Assembly: GCA_029339505.1 (NCBI GenBank)
Contig: JAQISU010000058.1
Coordinates: 765,001 to 829,000 of the forward strand
Direction of reading: 5' to 3'
Length of the DNA stretch: 64,000 nt
DNA from: Unio delphinus
Taxonomy: Eukaryota > Mollusca > Bivalvia > Unionida > Unionidae
Part shown: one piece after another, positions 11,615-27,382 of the stretch
How positions within the stretch are numbered: the first letter of the stretch is position 1
Layout: the number at the start of each line of letters is the position of its first letter
Notes under the pieces: generated by a model
Seen by the model: only the letters and a program-made list of their open reading frames with translations
Told to the model about the DNA's origin: nothing
Databases searched by the model: none
Translations under genes and position numbers: made by a program

Positions 11615-11831
11615 GTCCGAGTTAATGACGACAGCTAATGTTTGTGTAAGCATTTTTTGGTTTATCTGTCCGTGTTAATGACGACAGCTAATGTTTGTGT
11701 AAGCATTTTGGGTTTATCTGTCCGTGTTAATGACGACAGCTAATGTTTGTGTAAGCATTTTTGGTTTATATGTCCGTGTTAATGACGACAGCTAATGTTT
11801 GTGCAAGCATTTTTGTTTTATCTGTCCGTGT
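11615..11831. repeat. 52-bp tandem repeat, 4.2 copies
   Basis: The unit begins GTCCGTGTTAATGACGACAG and ends TTTGGTTTATCT. Copies start at 11615, 11668, 11720 and 11772, with a partial fifth. They differ mainly in the length of a T run, so the array is recent. Confidence 0.95.
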
Positions 11832-13014
11832 CTTATGTAATTAGTGTCCTGCTATACATTTTTACAATAAAGTGTGAACTGCATTGTCGTTTAAATTTCA
11901 AATTTTGCCAATATATTTTTAAAATCTTAAATTATGGATTAATTGATCCAGGTACAAAATTCACCTTTCATCGTTGCCTTTTAAAAGTGTTTTATTCGAT
12001 CGTGTTTCATGCGCTGCATATTCTGTCCAATTATATGTATCTATGTATTTACTCGTTGGTTTTAAGTTGGGTCGGTACAAAGCTCATTAGAGCGTATCTT
12101 GAATTGTTGTTAATGACATGCCAACAATAAATATATCCTATTTTGTCTTGTAATGTTTCGTCGCATAAGACATCGTTTTCATTGTTTGCAAAGTCTATTC
12201 TTGGATAGATCAAACACTGAATGCAAGCATGCTTTGCCAGTCTTACATCAACAGTATTTAAACTTTCCAAAACCATTAATTTCAGTGTCTGTGTTTGGAA
12301 TCATCGTATATTTACTATATAAATAACACACGCAGAAGAACTGGACAGTGATAAAACATACCTAAACACTGTCTAGACCGTTACATTGATTAACGTGTGT
12401 GACTTGTTATGTTTAAACATTTGTGATCCTACTTTATTTTATAAACAGGTTACTTGGGGGAGCGTTTGAAATTTTGTGGTTTACATGTTGTAAGCAGCCT
12501 ATTAATAACACTTGACGCCCGTAGTTGTGTTCTACATTCCAGCATGCAAATTAATGATGGACAATTCATGACATTCACAGTGGAAAAAGATGATTGTAAC
12601 TATTAAAATGAAATGAAAACAGAACTAAAACTATTTTCTCAAAATGTGAATAGAAATTTCGGACCACTGGTACCTTGCATCATTAACTCAGCAATCGGTT
12701 CATGATACATTTTCTTATATTTTTCCCCATCATTTTCATTCGTTTTATCGCATGTTAGCTGATTGTGTTACGGACAGATATCTCTTCGCCTCTTGTACAA
12801 TGTTGAAAATAAATATTCCTCTATCTAACTGACATTTTAAATTCGAGATTTTAGTATTGCCATTATTTTTGCTGAGTTTCTGAAAAGTGGTAAAAACTTG
12901 AGTCCATGTAGAAACAATGTTGATTGCAATGTTATATGGTCATTACTGTACATTCACGCCTGTCATACAGAAATGTGACAGATACAACCCACTTAAGATG
13001 AATAGGCAATCCAA
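11832..13014. other. No gene seen
   Basis: AT-rich sequence. An open frame at 11795-12130 begins inside the 52-bp repeat and has no recognisable domain. Confidence 0.45.
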
Positions 13015-13215
13015 CAAACGTTTGTCACTCACATGCAATGAGCAAACGTTTGTCACTCACATGCAATGAGCAAACTTTTGTCACTCACATGCAATGAGCA
13101 AACTTTTGTCACTCACATGCAATGAGCAAACTTTTGTCACTCACATGCAATGAGCAAACATTTGTCACTCACATGCAATGAGCAAACTTTTGTCACTCAC
13201 ATGCAATGAGCAAAC
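13015..13215. repeat. 28-bp tandem repeat, 7 copies
   Basis: The unit is CAAACGTTTG or CAAACTTTTG followed by TCACTCACATGCAATGAG. The first two units start with the perfect palindrome CAAACGTTTG, and each unit contains an E-box-like CACATG. Copies are exactly 28 bp apart (13015, 13043, ... 13183) with a partial eighth. Confidence 0.97.
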
Positions 13216-15526
<2,311 letters not shown>

Positions 15527-15602
15527 CGTTGATATTATATTTGCACTTTCTGGCGAAATATGACACAATTTTCTGACCGGATCATTTTTATGTTTAAGAA
15601 TA

Positions 15603-16262
15603 CCTGCTGGGTGAGGGGGGGGGGGGTCTATTTTTCTCCATGACTCATCAATTTGTGGAAAATCCTCATTAAAAAGATCGTTAACTGAATTTTTTACTTC
15701 GTCGGTGGAAAATCCTGGTTTTACGAATGTTTGTAATTCCGCCTTAGTTATTTGTAACGATCCAGAAGTATTTCTTTACGTTTATATTAGGTTTCTACTT
15801 TATCGATTGTGTGTTAGAATACTAGTTCGTCGGATAGTACGTTTTCAATTATAACCCAGTATGCATGCTCAAGATCAGATATACCTTGATTTAAATGTTG
15901 TATTGTTTCAATAATCTGTTGTTTTACATCGTTATTATAATGTTGTATGATACAGGAATATATTTGTTGCAGATTACTATGTGTACTATGTACGCGCGAG
16001 TATTCAAGTTTAATATCGTCAGGAAATGCTTTGATATCTTGTTCTTTCATAGATGAAAAATAAGTTATATCATCTCTTCTATATAATGACGTTAATAATT
16101 TAGCAGGTTTTGTACTATCAAATATAATATAACAAAATATCCCAGAATGAAGGAAAGGATTTGAAATTGGTTTTCCTATATCACGCCATATACACCTATT
16201 TCGATATTCTGGACGGTGTAGAATTATTTTCTCATCTGTATTAAATTCATCTCGTTTGGATC
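15603..16262 (-). pseudogene. Unidentified coding remnant, segment 1 (3'-most)
   Basis: On the minus strand a frame is open from about 16262 to the stop at 15814, starting before any ATG. It contains IILHRPEYRNRCIWRDIGKP, SIFC-like GIFCYIIFDSTKPAKLL and a helical stretch around LQQIYSCIIQHYNNDVKQQ. Beyond the stop, coding-like sense continues in another frame ([15 protein letters not shown] at about 15650-15695) up to a G12 run at 15615-15626 that would encode Pro. The composition (charged, few stops, balanced residues) is unlike the surrounding AT-rich background. I do not recognise the family. Confidence 0.5.
15615..15626. repeat. Poly-G, 12 bp
   Basis: A homopolymer G run, the longest G tract on the plus strand in this window. 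It could fold as, or contribute to, a G-rich structure. Confidence 0.9.
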
Positions 16263-16567
16263 TGATGGTCCTTTAAATTCTGGCGGAATTTCATGCCATC
16301 CTAAAGCACTTCTAATCAATGATTGCTCGATATCTACAACATAATCTGTCTAATGTATGCAGCTGATTATACTTTTTCGTTATAGCTACTTTTGATACTT
16401 TTCGTGTAAGAGATTTAATTGACTTTAAAATTCATCGTTCGTTGATTTGTTCGATTTGATAGGTGCCCGTTGGAATTGAAACAATCTTCCAATCGAGGAT
16501 TGGAACTGGTTTGTTTTTATTTTTAAATACCAGAGTGGTATTCGCGTGTAATCCACCGAATGATTTT
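16262..16567 (-). pseudogene. Unidentified coding remnant, segment 2
   Basis: Two short open stretches lie on the minus strand. At about 16567-16445 the frame reads SFGGLHANTTLVFKNKNKP and then DWKIVSIPTGTYQIEQIN. At about 16350-16262 another frame reads DYVVDIEQSLIRSALGWHEI and then PPEFKGP, running by a frameshift into segment 1. The W-K-I-x(3)-P-T-G-x-Y-x-I-x-x-I-N and S-x-I-R-x-x-L-G-W patterns remind me of capsid-like or structural-like proteins found in some invertebrate mobile DNA elements. That comparison is from memory and weak. Confidence 0.45.
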
Positions 16568-16756
16568 GATCTAATATTTGACCAGCTATGTTATACTCGT
16601 AAATGTGCAAGCGCATTTTTTATTATACTTGAATTGCAATTGGAAAGTTGACGCTAAATTTAGGATTGGTTGAGCTTGCTGATAACATCGTCGTTTATGA
16701 CGGAGTTCTATTAACTACGATCTGTTGCAGAAACACGTCTGACGTTGTCACTGGTG

Positions 16757-16774
16757 GTGTTGTTGTTGTTGTTG

Positions 16775-16818
<44 letters not shown>
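16757..16818. repeat. (GTT)n(ATT)n microsatellite
   Basis: A trinucleotide tract switching from GTT to ATT. It directly abuts the stop codon (16819-16821) of the coding remnant on its right. Confidence 0.97.
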
Positions 16819-16819
<1 letters not shown>

Positions 16820-17124
16820 TAATCAGGCATTGATCCAATTATAGTAATTGTTTCCTTGTAAACCTTAATTATTTCTGTAAACTCAAAATCTGATATTTTT
16901 CCATCGTTAAGATTTGCCGATAGAAGGTCAGCACTTTGTACACTATCTGTAGCTACTGTAAACCATTATACTAATCGTGTACCACCTGAATCCATAAATG
17001 AAAATAATATTTGTTCTTCACCAACTACGGGGTTATTACCGGCATCCAAAAGGAAAGTTTAAATATATATTGCTTTACTTTCAGCAGTAGCGCCACTTTC
17101 GCGCCAGATAGTATCGTTTTCATG
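16819..17124 (-). pseudogene. Unidentified coding remnant, segment 3
   Basis: One frame can be followed for about 100 codons on the minus strand with only two internal stops, both TAA. It reads HENDTIWRESGATAESKAI, then LLDAGNNPVVGEEQILFSF, then TVATDSVQSADLLSANL and DFEFTEIIKVYKETITI, ending SMPD-stop at 16819. Such even residue use over 300 bp in AT-rich DNA indicates a former gene. The frame is cut on its 5' side by an AT-rich stretch and a SINE-B fragment. Function unknown. Confidence 0.55.
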
Positions 17125-17134
17125 TTATATATAT

Positions 17135-17220
17135 ATATTCTTCCGGTTTCTTCCTCCACTATTAATACTGGCCGCCATGTACACCTTATATTGTGCTGAA
17201 AAATGGCGTTAAACCATTAT
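17135..17220 (+). mobile_element. SINE-B fragment, 5'-truncated
   Basis: CTTCCGGTTTCTTCCTCCAC, TAATACTGGCCGCCATGTA, and TGCTGAAAAATGGCGTTAAA match the 3' half of SINE-B at 24548. A short TA run precedes it. It lies between coding remnants 3 and 4 and so probably inserted into the former gene or element. Confidence 0.85.
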
Positions 17221-17254
17221 AAAAGTCAGCACAACTCTGACTGGAACACCGTTC

Positions 17255-17543
17255 AACTTATCATTGAAAACTCTAGGAACTTTCTATTTAATTTACGGTA
17301 ATCGGAAAATGTTCCATTTTTGTCGGTAGAATCATAAGACTTAAAATCATTGAGAGAAAAAATAATTGATGTCTCGTCATGGTTGCAAAATAAATCTATT
17401 TCAATGGTTTCACTTTATCACCGTATGTCTTTTTGGCATACTTGTAGTAAAATTAATCCGTCTGTTAGTTTTTTTTTAATAAAATCTTCTAGCAATAAAC
17501 CAGCGTTAACAATTTTTCCTATTCGGAAAGAGACATCTGACAT
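17255..17543 (-). pseudogene. Unidentified coding remnant, segment 4
   Basis: On the minus strand an ATG at 17543-17541 opens 41 codons (MSDVSFRIGKIVNAGLLLED, then LTDGLILLQVCQKDI) ending at TGA. After a frameshift the sense continues with ETIEIDLFCNHDETSIIFSL, DFKSYDSTDKNGTFSDYRK and LNRKFLEFSMIS. The acidic, polar composition resembles segments 1 and 3. The product is not recognised. Confidence 0.5.
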
Positions 17544-17860
17544 TTGACTACCTTCCTTTTATATTATCTTCCATATGTTCCACCAAATACATCTTATCGT
17601 TGTTAGTTGCTTTTTTTCATCTTACACTTGTATGAAGTTCTGTATAAACTTTTAACCATTTCTAAATCAAACAATACATATCTTCACATGTTTCTCTTCT
17701 TTGGATTCAGTTGTATGACAGATTTATCTTTCTACAAATAATGGAATATTTCTCTTCATATTTCAATGGACAAAATACAGTTTGCTTTTGGTGTCATTCA
17801 ATTTGTAATCATATCACAGGTTTTGTGATTCTGAAAAATCATTTTCCATTGCTATTCATT

Positions 17861-18300
17861 TCAATGGAGTATATGGGTAGTAAGTAAACTACATAGTTTA
17901 GTATACTGAAATATACAGCTGTATTTCTGCAATACGATTTTCGTTTCTTTTGATATGTCATGCTGTTGTTCTTCTATCTGTGTAACTATTTCATTAGTTG
18001 TCCATGTCAGAATGTTACTGGCAAGCACTGATGTTCCATCCATAAAGACTGGTGTTACTGGTTGCATACATTTCTAAACTCTCTGATCCATACTGCAGTC
18101 AACTTCCGTTACATAAGAATCATATACATTTCTAAGAAGTGGGCACTTAACATCAAGTACATTGTTCAAATAATTTAGACTTCAATAGAGTATTGGTTTG
18201 TATTGTAAGTTGTTTCGTTAAATGTATCCAAAATGGCGGCTTAACTCAAATGGATTGAATAATCCTTTCTCTCATACATAGGCTAAATGTTGTAGTATTT
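17861..18300 (-). pseudogene. Unidentified coding remnant, segment 5 (5'-most)
   Basis: On the minus strand a frame runs from about 18165 to 17861 with one stop. It includes NNVLDVKCPLLRNVYDSYV, EVDCSMDQRV, then after the stop PVTPVFMDGTSVLASNILTW and TTNEIVTQIEEQQHDISKE. Weaker coding sense (NPFELSRHFGYI) extends to about 18300. Together with segments 1-4 this makes about 2.6 kb of minus-strand coding debris. It could be one large gene, several genes of a mobile element, or an old viral insertion. Confidence 0.5.
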
Positions 18301-19895
18301 CCCTATATTAGTTTTCGCTAAGGGTTCATACCGAGTCTTTCAACAGATTGTTCCTATCTACCTAGGCATTTTAATGTATTTATTTTCCTTCTTTTATGAA
18401 CACATAGGTCTTACACTACTATTTAGTCGGTCATTGTTTGGCATGTTTTTTTTTTTTATAAATAACTTTTCATCTGTATAATTTTGACACGCGTCTTGAT
18501 GAAAAAAGTGACTGTCATAAAAGGAAGTGCTATTAATGAAGGACAGTATATTCTTTAAATAGTTGATTCTCATGGTATTTATTATGAGCAGAGTGTCTCT
18601 ATTTGTTTTTTTTTAAATGACCACCATAACTTACTTTATCATCAATTATTTATTTCCCTTAGAAATGGCAAATATATGATGAATTAAAATGGTACACGTT
18701 GATTATAACATGACTTTTGCCTAACAATATATTATATTCCGAAGAAGGTATGCCGTTGTTTGTCAGTTTCGCTTTATATTGGTAGTTCGATAATTTCAAA
18801 AATCCCAATAAAACAATATACATAACTTCAATACGTGTTGATGCTGTTATAATTTTAAACCTGGTAATTCTTCAGACATTATATCTTTCGACTTATCTGA
18901 TACATAGTCTCTCCTGCTCTGATAATGTATTCTGATGTAAAGATAAATATTAATCCTTTTTGACCAATGTTCTGTCCTTTATATCTCTTTGCTGAAAAGA
19001 TCATACTGCGTCAAAACTACCTAAATATTACACCCTGTCCAATGAACATTCACTCATTTTATAATACAACATGAAAATATATTTTCTGAAGCCAGCCGTT
19101 ATAAACGTAGTATCCTATGTTGACAGAATAAAAACCCGTGTAAGCAATATGACCGTGATAGTGGCGTAATAGTTTGCAGCAAACGATAAGCTCTTGCACT
19201 TCATATTAAGATCTGTATACAGAGACGATATGCAAAGTGAAAAAGGGAGAGCCACGTCTACCTTTACTTTGAGCTAAAACCTGGACATTTAGTATGGTCA
19301 TATTAAGCCACTACCAACCCTTGAAAGTTAAGGCCAGCTGAGACTGCTTAAGAACTTTGTGCAAGCCAGGGAATCCTGCTACAATGGTGTACAAACCCAA
19401 GACGTCATAAGAACGTTGGGTCATGGGAGCCCTAACCGCATGAAGTACCGTACATTATTACTATACAGTGGAAAATACATTGGTGGGAGCACTTACATAA
19501 TGAAGGAGCCATTGTTATATGTACCTATATAGTGAAGAAGGAGCCATTGGAACACTCACTGTATAATAACTAAGTGCAAAATCAGCGAGTATAACAGGCT
19601 CCTTTAAACTTCAAGAAAAATTAATACCATTTATGAACTGTTAAACCGTAGTTGGTTTTTGTATTGTCTAATACTTTTAAGTCATTATAATCATCTAATT
19701 AAGACGTCTTAATTTGTTGCGCGTGTTGGTTCTATGTTCTTCATATGTAGCATTTCAGCCATCCATTCGTCCATTCTGTGAGACTGCCTCAATGTCTATA
19801 GGTTCTAAACCATCTGTCATCAACAACCCACCTCACATTTCTGATGGTAGGAAGAGAAGGGAGTACCACTTTTACATCGCACCTTCGAATACACA
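18301..19895. other. No gene assigned
   Basis: A short plus-strand stretch at about 18502-18600 reads VTVIKGSAINEGQYIL and then VDSHGIYYEQSVSI with one stop. It could be a further scrap of the neighbouring coding debris, but support is weak. AAGGAGCCATTG occurs twice (near 19503 and 19538). Nothing else was recognised. Confidence 0.35.
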
Positions 19896-20080
19896 CTGCG
19901 ATCAGACTTTGTCGGTGTTCTGTGATCAGTCCTGGTCTGTGCTTTGTGATCCTTCCTGGTCTCTGCTTCTGTGATCAGTCCTGGTCTGTGCTTTGTGATC
20001 AGTCCTGGTGGTCTGAGCTATTGCAATCAGTCCTGGTCTGTGCTTTGTGATCAGTCCTGGTCTGTGCTTTTGCAATCAGA
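19896..20080. repeat. 24-bp tandem repeat, about 7 copies
   Basis: The unit is TGTGATCAGTCCTGGTCTGT plus GCTT, with imperfect copies and small insertions. Because 24 is a multiple of 3, several frames stay open through it. Confidence 0.92.
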
Positions 20081-20247
20081 CGTTGTGCTCCCTGAATTAT
20101 ATATTTTCTTTGACCCTTTTCTTTTTGTGTTATTATCGAGTCAATCGGCTCTTTTTGTATAGGATATGCGAGAGACCCGCTCATCCATGGAGTCTTTCTG
20201 ACGTCCTATGGGGTTTGTTTGTATTCCCAGGACAACTTGAGCTCACT

Positions 20248-20298
<51 letters not shown>
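20248..20298. repeat. (TG)n microsatellite with (GCGT)n end
   Basis: About 25 TG units followed by a short TGCGTGCG stretch. A potential Z-DNA former. Confidence 0.97.
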
Positions 20299-21681
20299 AT
20301 GCGTGCGTGCGTACATGTGTAACGCGGCTCAGACGCACGAAACCTACATATGACCATTTATTCCACATCGGCTAATCAGCTATCTAGAGGTCTTCATGAA
20401 TTTACATTGGGACTTATCCATAAGTGTCTTTGTTTGAACGCCATGAATTTTGTTCGCAAATAATACACCATTTGGCAGTTATGAAGGTTTATTGGCAGAG
20501 CTTATTTGATGACCTGCTTAACAATATATAGTGGCTTCTATGAAAATATGGTGGTTCTCATTAATTAAATATGTTAATTTCTGTAAGAGCTGTTCTTGAG
20601 ACTTTTAATATTTCCAACGTATGTAGTCCATATAAATAATTATGTTATGTCACAAAAAATATATATATGTTTTTAACCGTTTAAATTGTTTAAATTACGC
20701 ATTAATTTATAATATTTGTTAAAGGAAAGTAAATGACTACTAGCATGGGAGGTAAATAAAAAAGGAATGAGCAACACGGAATTCGAGTTACCTCCCTTGG
20801 GCACATCATTTTCGGCATTGCGCTATTATTTGTGGCTTAAAAATGTCGGCTTGGTTTGGTTGCTTTACGACATAGCAACAGAAGTTGAACCCGAATATTT
20901 TACCGATGGACGCAACGGAAGCTGACACAAAGTGGTCGTGTGGTACGATTCGAGCTCATAACTTTCTTTCGGAAGTTCGGCACACTAGCCACTGTGCAAC
21001 ACATGTCACGCTAAAAGAATTAAAATTCTTTTTTGTGTTATAAGCTGCTGCGCAAATAAAAACAAAACTATTTCATTTAACGTTATGCGTGTGGGTTGGT
21101 GAAAAGAAACCTTGTTTTAGTTAGCGTTGTCATGTTGATTGGTGTGTTGTGCATTGATCTATGTATTTTTGTTCCTGTTTTATCTATATACGAATGTGTT
21201 AGTGTGAAAACTAAACCGATGCTCCATTAAAACTACAAAATACCGTGATTGAACGCTGTAGGGAAGATAAATAAATCTTTAATGTCCCAAAATTGTTACA
21301 GATAACTTTATTGCATATTCCTGCTAATGATATTTTTTTTATTTTACGGCTTCTAAAAAGGGTAACACCTACAGTGTTTGTCAATAAATTATGGAACAAA
21401 TTAATTTCGTTTGTTTTTAATTGTGGAAACTTACATAAACGCCTAGATAGCTCTGATGCGTGCTATCAGAGTTCTGATCACGTAACAGAAAGGATTTGTT
21501 TTTGAATGGAGCTTTTCTCCCAAACATAATAATCAGAAGAAAACCTTAAATAAACGTATGTCTCATAACAAGAGTGTAAGCAACTTAATTTTACCACAAT
21601 GACTCTCATAACAAGAGGGTTCAAGAGCTGAGTGTCTTATGTCTTTGGAAGCACCGTAGGACACGGTTTAGCAATTTGGAT
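20299..21681. other. No gene seen; short inverted repeat
   Basis: GGGAGGTAA at 20747-20755 and TTACCTCCC at 20788-20796 form a 9-bp inverted repeat with a 32-bp loop, which may be an end of a small element. The rest is AT-rich and featureless. Confidence 0.45.
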
Positions 21682-21685
21682 ATAC

Positions 21686-22513
21686 TGTTACGTGCTTAGG
21701 CTCGAATAAGCAGCAGCACAGAAAGAGTGAAAACTAACAAGCTTGTATAACTTTAACAATGATTTTTATTACGTACAATTATTTTCATAAAATAAATAAG
21801 CTTACAGTTTTAGAGAATCAAATCCAACATTAATCCAATATAGAATTCACAAAATAATCCACTAATGGAATTGCAAGAGTCCTGATAAATAAATGTTCTA
21901 AAAGTTCCAGGTTCGAATCTTGACGATGTAATCCAAAATGGCTGACAATGTCACGTGATGCAGTTCTTGTTTAATTTATCATCCAAATGAATTATGAGCA
22001 CATGTTTTCTCCTCCAAATAGATAATAAATCCTCTTTCTTCAATGAATTGACACAAAGTCCAGAATAATTATAACTCAAATAAATATACACAACTAATAT
22101 CTTAAAGCCCAAAGATTCTACTAATGTTAGCTTCCAAAATACAGCTATATATAACTGTTCTTCTGAAGTAAACAAGTGATCACGCGCTTTTCTAGAAATT
22201 GATAGAAGGTCAGAGGAAGAGTCTACCTTCACCTAGTCACGTAATAATAGAATGATCCAGAAGAAAATAAGCCACTAATTACTAAAAATAAAAAGTTGTC
22301 CTTGAAATTAACCAATAGTGTTAGAGACTTGTTGACAATGTCCAAAGCAAGGTCAGGAATTGGGTCAACAAGCCAAGGTCAAAAACTTGTTTACAATTAA
22401 AGGATGGTCGGCCTAAACTTTCTATAATAATTTCCCAATTAATGGATATTAAACCCTAAATGATAAATTTGGATTTAACAATTAAAAAAAAATTAAATCC
22501 AATAGCCGTAACA
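21686..22513 (-). mobile_element. Solo LTR, 828 bp, with 4-bp target duplication
   Basis: The segment starts TGTTACG and ends CGTAACA, a perfect 7-bp terminal inverted repeat with the TG...CA ends of retroviral-type LTRs. ATAC stands immediately outside on both sides (21682-21685 and 22514-22517), as expected for a target-site duplication. No polymerase sequence adjoins it, so this is a solo LTR left by recombination. On the minus strand a polyadenylation signal AATAAA (21765-21770) lies about 80 bp before the end, fitting a short R-U5, so I read the LTR as minus. The 4-bp duplication and inverted ends fit a Gypsy- or BEL-type element; the family is not resolved. Confidence 0.82.
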
Positions 22514-22517
22514 ATAC

Positions 22518-24547
22518 CCTCTAATTGATAGATCAGGCCACCCACCATCATGACCTGCAATGGTGGTCTTTGCCTTACTATATTATCTTACAATTTAAAG
22601 CTTTCCATTACACAATTAATACGTATATTTAATTTGTAATGTGTTCGCTTTTCTTCAGGACTATATGTTATGTCGGGTTGGCCTAGGTCAGTAATTTAGT
22701 TTTTTGCCTACTTGACACATATCTTGTCAATTTGTAAACAACATATTCCATGGCCAATATTCCTCCATGAGCAAAGATTATTTATTCAGATCATTATAAC
22801 TGGAGGTGTACATGTTTACTTGTATCTGAATTTAGCACATTGGTTTTTCACTTGGAATTTCCTAATCTTGTTGACAAATCATTATGTTCTAGAAAGGAAT
22901 CTGACCCTCATCCTTGTTCTGTTGTGGTGTCTTAGCTTTTTATATTAATGTTGCTGACTTCAAAACTACTCTTTCCATATTTCAACATAAATCTAAGAGG
23001 CGTTTCAGTTAATATTTGAGGAGATTTATTTAAATTATTTAGTGGAACTACAACAAGCTCATTTATATTTCCTGATTATGTGGTAGTACTGTGAATTCAT
23101 TCAAGGACATGTTAGATTTTATCATTATGATATATCAAGACAGTTTATAAATCACCACATTCAAAGATACTGACACAGCATCATATTCACAATTACAGTC
23201 AATATGGATCATCTCTGAAATTTATTTGGAATTATATGCATTTGTACTTCTCATAGAACATATAGGACTGTTTTGTAGAGCTATTTTGGCTTTCATTCAG
23301 AATACTGTTAATTTGTTTGAACATTATCAATATATATTGCAAGGAAAATTCTGTTCGTTGAATTTTACAAAACCTAATGGTTTTTGCTCATTTTTAATTT
23401 TGTTAAAGCCCTTCGAACAGTTATAATAATACCTGAAATCATCACGGTCCATCGGCCATAATGCAGATTGCCAGATAGGTCAGTATGACACCGTTAGAAA
23501 GTGTTCCTAAAGAAAACCAGTAACATAATTGACATTTTTGTTTTTGTTTATACAAAGTTAAAATTCTTTCAAGCTTAAATGCATTAAATTCGCTACACAG
23601 AATTCAAATATTGCGTTATTTTTCAGATTTGCTTTTCATTTACTTTATTTGTCCCTACGAAACATAAATATATTCGATATATGAATTATGACTCTACTGG
23701 TACAAATACGTGACAGATTGTTGCAATAATTTATTTAAATATATTACTTTGCAGACAACATAGAGCATATATAAACTTGTAGTCATTTCTCAAAGTCAGC
23801 ACAAGCTGATTTAGCACGAATGGGTATATGCGGAGGTTCCGTAAAAAATATGTTCCACTCTTCAAGTGTCTCTGACACCATTAGTATGAAGAAACATCAA
23901 ACAACGATCCAATATGACACAATTTATTTATAATGTTTAATGGCATCATTAGTTTTCATCTGACATGGAAGTTTACAAATAAATTATTATTTCCAACCGC
24001 AAACGTTCTACTTTAATGATATTGAAAGAGAAACCTCTGAATCCCATCAAAGAGAAAATAGACTGTTCAACGAAAGTAATTTGTCACGGGACTAGCAATT
24101 TGCTTTTTGGCAAACAAGGATATGTTTTAGCATAAATTAATCAAACTGATTCATGACATACAAAACCTAACATTCTTTTATTTCACAATTTGCGGACTGA
24201 AAATAGAAATCGATGTTTATTTGCATCTGAATTGTTAAAGTTATGATTAAACTTTATTGTATAATTATTTGAATATGGACTATAATAATAACAGTGTATA
24301 CCGCGAAATAAGACATAAAATGACTGCAAAAAGGTGGTTCAATTACTCTTGCGGAACCAATTTATATACTTTAGTTATAATCGAACAATGTATGATGTGT
24401 GCGTCGTGTCTAAATGCGTAAGCGTGTGTGTAATTTTATTACATTAAAATTATTTCCGAAAGAAAAATGCTATTTTGGTAAGATAGAAATTACGTTTTAT
24501 CTACGCAAAGGACATGACACATTTGGATTTTTCTTCATTAAACCTCC
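22518..24547. other. No gene seen
   Basis: AT-rich sequence. Open frames at 22712-22948 and 23226-23426 on the plus strand are hydrophobic and unsupported by motifs or splice signals. Confidence 0.45.
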
Positions 24548-24796
24548 GGGGCCCCGAATGGCCGAGTGGTCTAAAGCACTCTCCGTTACGGATCACTGCC
24601 ATCTCACCTCTATCTGCGTGGGTTCGAATCTCAGATTCCGCCAACGTGGGTATGTGAGAAAGCTTGCCAGTAGCTTCTCTTGGGTTGGTGGTTCGTTCTG
24701 GGGTTTTCCCCGGATTATTCCTCCACCATTAATACTGGCCGCCATGTATAGCTTATCCTGTGCTGAAAAACGGCGTTAATCCCTACAACAACATTA
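24548..24796 (+). mobile_element. SINE-B, full-length reference copy
   Basis: The head is a leucine/serine-type tRNA relic: box A TGGCCGAGTGGTCTAAAGC and box B GGGTTCGAATC. The body follows with TATGTGAGAAAGCTTGCCAG, GGTTCGTTCTGGGGTTTTCC, CTCCACCATTAATACTGGCC and CGGCGTTAATCCCTAC, then a short ACAACA tail. It starts with the palindrome GGGGCCCC. This is the best copy of five in the window. RNA polymerase III would use the internal boxes. Too little cloverleaf remains for a working tRNA. Confidence 0.9.
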
Positions 24797-25008
24797 AACC
24801 TCTGGGTTTGATTATTCACATCGGGTAATCCAATAGGTTTATTTGTATTTGCAATTGTTTGTGCTCCATGTTTACGTTATGGGAGAGTCTAGTCTGGGTT
24901 ACGTTTTTAAAGTGTGGACGGGGGAAGAGAAATGCTCTGTCACTGGCTTCATTCCAATTTTAAGTTTGCCAAACTAATCGATTGAGATTCAGCCTATTAT
25001 TTAAATTT

Positions 25009-25166
25009 CTCCGACATATCGAATTATGTATCCCCTGCATTAAATAAGTTACATTTCGTGTAATGCATACTTAAGTCTTTTTACCTGTGACTTGTATCTC
25101 CAACATATCGAATTATGAGATACGTTACATTTGTAACGGGCATGTTGCAGTATTTTACCTGTGACT
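25009..25166. repeat. Imperfect tandem duplication
   Basis: TCTCCGACATATCGAATTAT...TTACCTGTGACT (25009-25092) is followed by a shorter copy TCTCCAACATATCGAATTAT...TTACCTGTGACT (25097-25166). The second copy has lost about 15 bp internally. Confidence 0.75.

Positions 25167-27382
<2,216 letters not shown>

Noticed and set aside
20747..20796. MITE with GGGAGGTAA ends
   Set aside because: Only 9 bp of inverted repeat and no target duplication; kept as a note, not called as an element.
24548..24640. True tRNA gene at the SINE-B head
   Set aside because: Boxes A and B are good but the acceptor and anticodon arms do not fold convincingly, and the SINE body follows directly.
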